Below are positions 41,067-64,000 of a stretch of 64,000 nt of DNA, piece by piece. The stretch's first letter is position 1. Every line of letters begins with the position of its first letter. The DNA is taken from NCBI RefSeq assembly GCF_033807715.1, contig NC_084591.1, positions 44,170,868 through 44,234,867 of the forward strand, given 5' to 3'. The position numbers were made by a program, and so were the translations under genes. The notes under the pieces were generated by a model that worked only from the letters and a program-made list of their open reading frames with translations, ran no database searches and had not been told where the DNA came from. The DNA comes from Cololabis saira. Taxonomy: Eukaryota > Chordata > Actinopteri > Beloniformes > Belonidae.

Positions 41067-42733
41067 CTGCTTCCTTGTCCTGAAGACAGCACAAGGGTTA
41101 AATCAGCGACAATTCTGTTTCACCTGTAATTATCGCAAAACTCAAAAGCTTGATGAAGTTGAGGTCTTGTGTAGATTTTCAGACTGATGTGCCCCAAAAA
41201 AACGTTTACATTTCACTATAAAGAGTTGGGTGTTTGATATGTTCGTGTCGTCGCCGATACGCTGATTTATTAACATCAGTGGCTGCATGTATTGTTTTGT
41301 AAAACAGAAAGGGGACATACAGTAGCTGGAGGCTTAAACAACAAATAATCACAAGAAGTGACTGATCAATATTTATTTAAATTTAAATTCCTTTTAACAT
41401 ACAAATTCTTTCTGAAACTCTGAAAGTTCAAGTTTGAAAAAGTGATTGAATACTTGCTGCTTTAACTATGAAACTAGAGACCATAAAAGAAGAAGAAGAA
41501 TACCATCTTTTTAAACATTTTTTTAATTTGGGTTTGTAAAAGACATGAAGTTTGTTACAAGAACATGCAGATGTGCTCGTGGATGTTTGTAAAAAATTCT
41601 CTTGTTTCATTTACATCTTGTATTAGAACGACTTACTAATAAACAACAACATTTATTTATCTCTTACTTTGTAAAACAAAGGTTTTTAAAAGAAGGGTCC
41701 AAGTAGCTGTAAAGATCAATAATTCATGTGATGAAGCTGCAGGCTGAGAGCTGGCTGGACATTACCCATCATGCCTCTGGTCTCCTGGAGACGCTGGTGT
41801 TTTATGTGGCAGATCATTTATTTATGGAACAAAGAGAAAACCAAAGTGCTTCTCAAATAATTGCAGACAAAACACTCAAAATATATCAAATAGTAATAAA
41901 GTGACTAAGTTAATAAACCACATCTGAATATATATTTACCATGAAGACCTTTTTACACCATGTTTAAAATGTACAATTTTGTAAATAGTTTACTGTTCTA
42001 AAAATATCAACATTTTTACGATGTTTCTCACACACTATTTACTTCAGTTTCTCTGCCGTCTGTCTGGTGTGGCATCATTTATTATTTCCCTTTATTCACA
42101 GTTAATACGTTAATATGAGGCTTAATTACTTGCTTAAAAAGTAACATAATAATGCTTAATAAAACATTTAAAGACAGTCATCAATAACAAGAAACACCTG
42201 CTGCCTTTTTGTAGTTCTCTGATAAATTAGAGACAACGCTGAAACTGTACATTATATTTTACAAAACTTTCTAAATGCTTTGTTTCAAGAAGTAAGAATA
42301 TAGTGAAGAAACGGATGAGGTTGTGACTACTGACAGAGATCCAGCAGGTAGTAATCCATGTCCTGAAGGTTTCATAACTGACAGTTTTTTTTTTAAATCC
42401 AGAGAAAATGATTGATATGAGTAACATGTGGTGAAGAGAAGACTCGTCCAGATAATAAACCTCAATTATTGTAGGATAACTGAGGGTTTCTTTCAGTGGA
42501 CAGTTGGAGCTAACCGATAAAACAATAAAGTGCTCCACAATTAATGTATCAAACTGAGCTGTAATGTGTACACCGATGTTTAAAATTGATGATAACTAGA
42601 CTGCTCTTTCCTGTCTCACATCTGCAGGAGCTTTTGTGCTTGTCCAACGTTGTCAGCACTTGCTTGGGTTATATTATGTACATAAACTTCCATCCTGTCT
42701 GTTCTACATCCCTGGAAATGATGATGCTGGGAG
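41067..42733. other. spacer, nothing recognised
   Basis: AT-rich DNA without a convincing exon on either strand. It could hold the distal 3' UTR of slc7a8-like, but no proof is visible. Confidence 0.45.
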
Positions 42734-43361
42734 CAGAGCCGCCTGGGAGATTTGCGAGGCCCTGTGCGAAATGGCTGGGGGGGCCCTCGCGCGTGAGCGT
42801 AGCGAGTGCGCGCGAAATTTTTGGGGTTTTTCGGGTCGGATCGGGTGTCTTTATGCGCAATTTTAACTCTCCAATTAGCAAAATACTGGATACCTTCCCC
42901 TGCCTCATCATCATCTCTTGCCTCGACGCGGGCCCCGCGGCTGCTTGAGACCCGGTCGGATCGGTGATTTTTCTAACAAATTTATCAAACTCTTCCATTT
43001 TCTTTAGTTTTTTTTCTTTTTTCATCCCCTGATCGAAATTTCCTGATTCTGTCTCGTTCTCTCGACATTGTGTGACAGTTTGTTCCAACTCCACCGTCTG
43101 GATCAGAGCAGCTTGTGTCTGCGCTTGGTCTGATCAGTTGTATTGAACAACAGACACGCGCATCATTGCACATATATTTATTGATATGCACAGACTAGTA
43201 CACATTTAGGTCTGTAATGGAACGTGACTGTTGATATTTATAAGGGAAAAAAAAAAAAAAAATTTGAAAGAAAAAAAAAAAAACGGCCCATAGCGCGAGG
43301 CCCCTTGGGGCGCGAGGCCCTGTGCGGTCGCACGGTTCGCACACCCCTTGCGGCGGCCCTG
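42734..43361. mobile_element. hAT-like non-autonomous element with perfect 8-bp target duplication
   Basis: Starts CAGAGCCGCCTGG and ends GCGGCGGCCCTG, between identical GCTGGGAG (42726-42733 and 43362-43369). Both ends are unusually GC- and CpG-rich (GCGCGTGAGCGTAGCGAGTG on the left, GCGCGAGGCCC twice on the right); the centre is AT-rich. No transposase is seen. Confidence 0.8.
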
Positions 43362-45639
43362 GCTGGGAGTTCAAATGACTAAATATAAATACACAATTAA
43401 TACTGCCAGCTAAAAGAAAATACTGTTGCTCAGATTCTTTATGCAGTTTCCTCAACGAACGTATCCAGCTTCACAATCTTTATGTTTAGTCTGGAGAGGA
43501 ATGAACCCAAAGTCTTCTCCAGCACATTTCAAATATTCTCAGTGGGGTTAGGCTCTGAACTGTGTGAAGGTGATGTTCCTTTGGAGCCTGAATTCAGCAT
43601 CCAGAATAAACCCAGAGTAAATCTGGACACATCAGATCACATGACCTCAGGAACGACACACGTCTGTTTAGTCGCCTGTCCTTGAGCTACTTTTAAAGGC
43701 TGCATCTAAAAATACTCTCATTATTACTGTTTAAACCAAGTTTTTTTTTTTGTAGATACCTTCCAGATAAATTCAATTAGCCTCCTTGGTTGTTTTGTTT
43801 GCTTCACGCAGAATAATAATTAGAGTTTCAGAAAAAGAGAAAGCTCTTTTCCACAACAGCAGGATGTGTCCTCTGTTAGTGTTTGTTTAGCACGTTAACA
43901 TTTATCAATTACCTTTAAGTTTGTGAAAGTAAATTGAAATGATTGGACAAGTTACATGAAATCTTACAAGAATATAAAATTAATAGGATTCATTGTGAAG
44001 TGGATGCGAATGTAAAAGATCTTGTCGTAGTCCAAAAGATCTCGTACCAAACTGCAGATTTCAACCCTGTGGTCATTTTATTGTGTAAATGCTGAGTGAA
44101 GTCACTGGATGAGCAGTCAATAGAACTGAACTAACCTGGCCAGATACACTGATTCACTTTGTGGAAAAATTACTTCTGGTGTTTCTCATCTCTCAACCTC
44201 CAACGGATCGTCCTTCCTGAGGTTTTTTTCTTCTTAAGGGAAGTTTTTCTTTCCACAGTCATTGCATGATTGCTCAGGACGGGGGACTGTATCCAAGAAA
44301 AGTGTCAAAGCGATCGGTAGGTTTCCCCACGCAAAGCACTAATAATTATTATATTATTGGCTTTGTATTAATTGGCCTAATTTGAAATGAATTAAATTGT
44401 GTTGTTGAAGCGCCTTGAGATGACATTTGTCCCTCACATTATAAATGAGGTTGAACTGAACCCCTCGCACTCACAGCCGTCTCCACCGGTACAGAATGTA
44501 CCAAGCCAATCACAACAGGACGGGGGTGGACTTTATGTAATGATTCACACAAGAGTGACTCAAACAACCGAGACGGCTGCACAAGTGCTAATGTAGTGTG
44601 CATTAATATGCATTGTCCCGTCTAAATAAACTTTGAAACTGTTTGAAAGTGCTAATAACACCTGGGATCAACCAGTTAAAACCGTCAACAGTGCTCCTAC
44701 TTCCCTGCAGCCATGTTGGATGTTGACACTAGTTTTTTCTGCATCTGCTGGTAACGCCCCTGGAAATCACAGTTACGTCCAGAAGAACTAGAATAGTTGT
44801 CTGAGAGGAAGAGAGGCCGTAGTTCTAACAGAGAAGCTTCAAGGCAAAAACAGTCCCATTTGTTTTAACAACTCCACTGATGGGGGAAAAAAAAGTTGTG
44901 AAACAACAGAGAAAAAGATTAACATAGCCATTCCTCCAGTCATGATGCCGGCACATCCTCAGATACCAGTTTAACAGCTGTTATTGCCTGGGAAGTTAAT
45001 GGTTTACATTATTAACCGCCAACAGAGATCACAGTTTCAGCATATTGGGTGAACATTAGAAATATATCTCAAGATTTGTATCCAAAAGGTCTATCACATC
45101 AAACAGGGTCAAATGTAAAACACCAGAGATTAAAGGAGATTAAAGGAGTCTGGTACAAGAAAGAAAAACAAAAATCCATGAGGGCTGTGAAGTTTATGCC
45201 CAATACACCTGTTATTCAGGTTTCTGAAATAATTATCAACAGACATCATTTGTGTCATCTGGCAACTAATCTGAGTGAGAAATCACAAAGGCACAGTGAT
45301 ATACTAGCAACATTTAGAACGGCTGTCAATCAAGTTGGGTGATGCTACGGGAGGAAGGAACAAACGGGTCCACAACAGGAATAAAAGTAATAAAAGTCAT
45401 GTTCACAGGGTGCATTGTGGGAACTAGGCGGTTGTTCTTGAAGACTTAACACACAAGAGATGTATATAAAAGGTTGATGCAGCCCACACGGAGCAGCAGG
45501 CATTTCCACTTGACTGTGAGAAAAAAAAACTGTCTTTTTACGGATCAAAGATCAGAGCACGGGCTCCCATGGCAGCAGTGAATGCCGGGCCAGGTAGCAT
45601 GTGGAGAAAACACTAAGATCTTCACATATTCAAAAGTTT
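43362..45639. other. DNA downstream of slc7a8-like, including probable 3' UTR
   Basis: A diverged copy of a teleost retroelement tail lies at 44213-44460 (GGTTTTTTTCTTCTTAAGGG and TTGAAGCGCCTTGAGATGA). Minus-strand AATAAA candidates exist (for example near 44075), but the true poly(A) site cannot be chosen. Otherwise nothing was recognised. Confidence 0.45.
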
Positions 45640-59316
<13,677 letters not shown>

Positions 59317-59382
59317 CTGCAAACACAAGACCAAGAGAGAGACACTCAGGTTTGAATCCTGTAACTCTATTTTCTTTATTAA

Positions 59383-60283
59383 AGGGGACCTATTATGAAA
59401 ACCAGGTTTTTTCTTGCTTTAACATGTATAAAGTGGTCTCCCCTCAGCCTGCCAACTCAGAGAAGGAGGAAAGCAACCAAATTCTGCAGTGTCTGTACAG
59501 CCGCCCGGATGAGCCGTCCAGTGTGATGTGGATCTACGAGCCAATAAGATTCTGCTCATTTTCGTTACGTAACCAAAATCCAAACCACGCCCACAACTAT
59601 AGAACCATGTAACTGCATGAGAGCGTCCGACTATCGTAGCACTGCGTGACATCGGACACTCTCTGTCCATCTACCTCCAGCAGCTGCCACTTTATTGAGG
59701 TTTTTGTAGTGAAATGAGGAGGAATCATAGAGATAACTTCTCATTTCAACTAACTGGATCAGCCGTTCCTCATCCATGACTGTTTCCTACAGCGCTTTCA
59801 ACCGGCTTTCAACGCGAGCGACAGGAAGAAAATAGAAGCAGGACGTCCGACAAATGTTCAGCTCAAAACGCAGCGCTGCGGCCAGTTAGGACAGTCCAAT
59901 AGAAAATAAAGCAATGGAATTGATTTTGTCACTGAAGCTCATTTACATCGCATGCTGTTAGGAAACGGTGTAAAGGCTGATTTAGGGTTTCGCGTTACAC
60001 CGGTTTAACGCAGAACCATAATTCAGGCTTAACTCCGCCGGCCGGAGCTTCCGCCATTTTTCCGTAGCGGTGTATCGCGTCATTCAGGCAGCCAATCAGC
60101 ACAGAGCCTCATTATCATAGCCCCGCCCACTCAGAATCCCTCATAGATAATGAGGTTAGAAACGGTAAAGATAAAGACATGGCTCAGAGGCTGAATTTCT
60201 AATTTATATAGAAAAAACAAGCTTGTTTTTAAGACATTCAAGGCCTGTTTAAAATAGACATTAGATGCCATAATAGGTCTCCT
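59383..60283. mobile_element. TTAA-target DNA element, full copy
   Basis: It begins AGGGGACCTATTATG and ends CATAATAGGTCTCCT, flanked by TTAA (59379-59382 and 60284-60287). It shares CCTCAGCCTGCCAACTCAGA near the left and GAGGCTGAATTTCTAATTTA near the right with the 5810-7422 copy but lacks the nested insertion. Confidence 0.75.
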
Positions 60284-60377
60284 TTAAGGTAGTACTGAAC
60301 TGTAATGGAGAACAACTGAGACCGAGTCGAGTCAATCAAGTCGAGTTGAAAACTGTATAATCGAAAAAGGGGCAATA

Positions 60378-60556
60378 GATGCATCCATCCATCCATTCAT
60401 CCATCCATTCATCCATTCATTCATCCATTCATCCATCCATTCATCCATCCATCCATCCATCCATCAATCTATATAACAAGGGTCAGGGGTCTGCTGGAGT
60501 CTATCACAACTCTTTGGGCAAGAGGCAGCGGTTCACCCTGGACAGATCAAATGATG

Positions 60557-60598
<42 letters not shown>

Positions 60599-60625
60599 TT
60601 CAGATGTAAGTCCCTTTAGATAAAA
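60378..60625. repeat. (ATCC)n tract, retroelement fragment, (AT)n run and L2-type tail
   Basis: ATCC/ATTC units at 60378-60466 lead into a fragment of the retroelement seen at 6968-7354 (GGGTCTGCTGGAGTCTATCA). A (TA)n run follows at 60558-60594, then TTTAGATAAAAGCGTCTGCT, the usual end of L2-type or SINE tails. Confidence 0.75.
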
Positions 60626-60843
60626 GCGTCTGCTAACTGACAGTAGTAGTAGAAGTCGTTTTCTAGTTTCATTTTTTTGAATTAAGATAAAAAGGAGATA
60701 GTAATTATGTCAAGAAATAATAAAGGTAATACTACATTTTTAAAAAGTATGGTTTTTAATAGCTACATTAAACTGGAATTGCTTTATATCTATATTAGTA
60801 AGTCTATAGAAGATCTTTCCTGGCCACAGCAATAAAGACGGCA

Positions 60844-61209
60844 CACTGCAAAAACTCAAAATCTTACCAGGAATATTTGTCTTATTTCTAGTTAAAATGT
60901 CTCATTTTTAGTCAAAAAATCTCATTATACTTAAAACAAGAGTCATTACCAGAAAAATAACTTGTTTCAAGTAAATTTTCACTTGAAATAAGAAGAAAAA
61001 TCTGCCAGTGGGACAAGATTTATCTTCTCATTACAAACAAAGAAATCTTGTTCCACTGATTTTTCTACTTATTTTAAGTGAAAATCTACTTGAAACAGGT
61101 GAAAATTGTCTTTTTTTTAAGTGTAATGACATTTTTTTTGACTAAAAATGAGACATTTTAACTAGAAATAAGACAAATATTCTTGTGAAGATTTTGAGTT
61201 TTTGCAGTG
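60844..61209. mobile_element. foldback MITE CACTGCAAAAACTC, second free copy
   Basis: CACTGCAAAAACTCAAAATC to GATTTTGAGTTTTTGCAGTG with complementary arms. Flanks are CA/TG rather than TA, so the target site has mutated or the ends differ slightly. Confidence 0.75.
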
Positions 61210-62356
61210 TGCAGCGACTCATTTCCCTTAGGGTATCTATAAAGTTGTTTTTTTTTTTAAATATCTAACAATACTGGACAACACAGAGGTCCCTAACAAA
61301 GACTAATAAATGGTTCAAGAGTGTCTGTAGAGCTAGCAGAAGCCGGACATGGTTATATCTGTGCACGGAGGGGGTGTGGGTGGCAGCAGTCAGTTGCCGT
61401 GGGAGGCAGGAATGTGGGAAACGGCCGAGCAAAGGGAGGCCATGATTGTTTCACCTCGTCCATCACTGTCACTAGCTTTGCCCTGCTCTCTCTCATGGTG
61501 GCCTCACTCTCCGGCACAAAGACGAGCTGTCAGTCCCATAAAACAAGCCACTTCCGTTGCAAGGGACGAACAAACCGCAGGGTCCTCCCACCACCCTTCA
61601 AGGAGGCCGGGCAGAGCTCGCATTTCAGGATCCAGTCCCAAAAACAACAATGAATGATGTCAGAGGCAACGAGTCACATGCTAAAGGTCCCGTTGTCTCA
61701 CCTCATGGAGCAGATTTCAGAGCTCGCTTCACTTACTCACTGATCTGACTTGAGTGGCTGTGTGAATTACTTGTAGCAGATAATCTGGGGAGGCAATAAA
61801 AATCAAGAAATTAGGCAGCCTGACAGGCTGACAATGACGATTTACAACTGTGGAGCACAGGAAGTCTGCTCGGATGCTGGGGAAGCAGCTCCAGTGCAGA
61901 AGAAATGGAGTGAAAAGCACTGTTGAGAAGTGTCAGACAATTGAATCACTCAATGAAAATTTCCTCGTGTTCGGTCTGCCAGTTTCTGCAACAAGAAATT
62001 GATTTGGAAGAAAGGTGTTTGTAAATGATGGGTATATTTAGCTGGAGGCTTATAAAGGTGAAAGAAAACATTCAAGGCAAAGATGTAAATAGGCCCCGGA
62101 TGGAAAGAATGACTTTAAGAACCTGTTGCTGAAGTAAATTTAGAGCATTGATGGCAGCCCAAGAAAGCTAACAGGAACAGAGTAACGCCAGGTCCAGCCG
62201 GAGCCAGAGCCCAGCAGGAGAGACTGTCTCCCTCAACAAGACCAGCTTTTCATCTTTTTCAATCGTCAGTCACCCTCCAGAGGAAAATAAAGCCAACCAC
62301 CGCAGGTTATCGGATTCACTTTTTCTTTTTCTTTTTTTTTCTTTTCTTTTTTTTCC
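61210..62356. other. slc7a8-like intron DNA, nothing recognised
   Basis: A moderately GC-rich part (61330-61640) has overlapping open frames of about 100 codons on plus without similarity to known proteins. No conserved LAT exon was found here. Confidence 0.5.
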
Positions 62357-63042
62357 TGAATTCTACGACGGAGTATTAGGGCCAAACTAAGACAAAAAAA
62401 AAATTGGAAATTACGAGAATAAAGTCATAATATAATGAGAATAAAGTCGTAAAATTACGAGAATAAAGTCGTAATGTTGTGAGAATAAAGTCGTAATAGA
62501 ATAAAGTCGTAATATTATGAGAATAAAGTCGTAATATTACGAGAATAAAGTCGTAAAATTACGAGAATAAAGTCGTAACATTACGAGAATAAAGTCGTAA
62601 TGTTGCGAGAATAAAGTCGTAATAGAATAAAGTCGTAATATTATGAGAATAAAGTCGTAAAATTCCGAGAATAAAGTCGTAAAATTCCGAGAATAAAGTT
62701 GTGACATTACGAGAATAAAGTCGTAATGAACAAAGTGGTAATTTATGAGAATAAAGTCATAATATTATGAAAATAAAGTGGTAATTTATGAGAACTCTAA
62801 CAGGAAGAGCAGTCTTCTCCCTGTGTTAAAATGAAGAATATTGAGCATCTTGTGAAGTTATATTTATATATTCATAATATATTACAACTTTATTCTCGTA
62901 ATATTACGACTTTATTCTCGTAATATTATGACTTTATTCTCATAATTTTACGACTTTATTCTCATTACATTATGACTGTATTCTCGTAATTTCCTTTTTT
63001 TGTTTTTTTGTTTGACCCTAATCTCCGTCGTAGAATTCAAAC
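62357..63042. mobile_element. foldback element with ATTACGAGAATAAAGTCGTA array
   Basis: The termini GAATTCTACGACGGAGTATT (left) and, inverted, GAATTCTACGACGGAGATTA (right) match. The left arm (62400-62800) has about 20 units of ~20 bp (ACGAGAATAAAGTCGTAAAATT and variants). The right arm (62880-62990) has about five inverse units. No coding capacity. Confidence 0.85.
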
Positions 63043-64000
63043 TAGTGGTGGGGAAAAAAATCGATATATTGCAATATATTGTTCCGCTCTCTGTCGCAAT
63101 AAATAATCGATAAACTGACGGCAAATATGGATATTTTATTACAACACACATAATGGATTTACGCGGTTGTCACCGCACTATTGTTCATGCACTTTAATTT
63201 GTCCAACCACTGTACAGACTGTACAGTGTTTACATTTACAAGACTAGGAGACAGTGAGCAAATATCCAAAATTAAGTTGCTTACTGACTTTTCAGTATCA
63301 GAAACAAAGCAGTGCACTGTCCTAGTTTATCTAAAACATGTTATTAATGTTCATGCACGTTAATTTGTCCAGCTGTACAGTCTTTACTTTTACAAACCTA
63401 GGAGGCAGTGAGCCAAATATACAAATGTACTTTCTTTGTACACTGTATGAAGTTTTGGCATTGAATAAAGGCATTTCATTGTTGTTGCTTTTGTTTTCCT
63501 TTTCTGTCCTATTGTGTTTTTAAGGACACTTGTAATTGCTCCTCCTGCTAACTGTTCTACTTGTCGTTACTGTTGTTTTATTGATTTTATTATTTTATCA
63601 GAGGTGGAAAAAGTACTGAAAAATTGTAATTGAGTAAAAGTATCTTTACTTTGCTTAAATCCTACTCAAAGTAAAAGTAAAAGTACTCATCTAAAAATTT
63701 ACTCGAGTAAAAGTACAAAAGTACTTCATTTAAAATGTAATTTTAGTAAAAGTTACTTTCAGTTATTTAATGCAAAAAAAGGATGAGTCACGAATCAAAT
63801 CCAGCACAAGTTGTTTTAATCAACTTCGAGGCATATTAAAGTACACATCCACACTTGGCCAAGGGTTTTTGTGGCTTTCCGCTCCAGAATTTCTATCTTC
63901 GTCGTGCCATATCAGCAATATCCATCTTCAAACGCGTGGATCCAAAAGGGCGTGCAGAAGGCAAGGCGCACTTTTTCTTCTTCTTCTTCTTTTGTGTTTC
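63043..64000. other. right edge of window, repeat-rich
   Basis: ATCGATATATTGCAATATAT near 63060 is typical of a fish repeat. 63181-63240 and 63355-63420 are a partial direct repeat (GTTCATGCAC, TTAATTTGTCCA, CTGTACAGT). 63600-63780 is a fragment of the element family at 14155-15201 (AGAGGTGGAAAAAGTACT, TACTCGAGTAAAAGTAC). No exon was recognised. Confidence 0.5.

Noticed and set aside
40408..41187. 259-codon plus-strand open frame (and 169-codon minus frame)
   Set aside because: It is the translation of the polypyrimidine tract (Phe-Leu-Pro-Ser or Lys-Glu-Gly-Arg repeats), with no conserved part or splice support.
61321..61657. Overlapping ~100-codon plus frames as a gene
   Set aside because: No similarity, no splice logic and no conserved LAT exon on the other strand; frames of this size arise by chance in GC-richer DNA.

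Overview
This is nuclear DNA from a bony fish, most likely a percomorph-type teleost. The evidence is spliced genes with short canonical introns, a very dense mix of hAT-like, TTAA-target, TA-target and foldback DNA elements plus L2, Tx1/L1, CR1/Rex1 and R4/RTE-like LINE remnants, and vertebrate proteins that are recognisable exon by exon. Nothing prokaryotic or viral was seen.

Three recognisable genes lie head to tail on the minus strand. (1) nfatc3 (5' part only): a 24-codon first exon at 10061-10133 and the large calcineurin-regulated exon at 37-721. The Rel-homology exons lie to the left of the window. (2) dus2 (complete coding sequence): 15 coding exons from ATG 34999 to stop 16477, 504 codons, all joining in frame at GT-AG sites. 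A poly(A) signal lies at 16168, and a non-coding leader exon and promoter probably lie near 36.42-36.57 kb. (3) A LAT2-type amino-acid transporter light chain, slc7a8-like: eight 3' exons from 59316 to stop 45640. Its first exons lie to the right of the window.

Region by region: 0-10 kb is nfatc3 exon 2 and a 9.3-kb intron full of elements. 10-16 kb is the nfatc3 promoter and intergenic DNA, with a possible tiny secreted-protein gene at 13.6-15.3 kb. 16-36.5 kb is dus2, whose introns hold hAT-like elements, LINE fragments, a 21-bp minisatellite foldback and a minisatellite that abuts the exon-1 splice donor. 36.5-45.6 kb is a gene-poor spacer with a LINE remnant, an unexplained dispersed motif, a 0.5-kb polypyrimidine tract and a young hAT-like element. 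45.6-64 kb is slc7a8-like plus nested elements.

Functionally the genes are unrelated: a calcium/calcineurin-responsive transcription factor, a tRNA dihydrouridine synthase and a neutral amino-acid exchanger. The dus2-nfatc3 order matches human 16q22.1. The transporter is of the type found at human 14q11, a paralogous region, which points to ohnolog or rearrangement history.

The most unusual signals are: a minisatellite that looks like an amplified copy of the dus2 exon-1/intron-1 junction; two unrelated transposon families that carry nearly the same ~20-bp tandem motif; an in-window empty site for a palindromic TA element; and a transposable element squeezed into slc7a8-like intron 7 next to a stop codon that overlaps a poly(A) signal.
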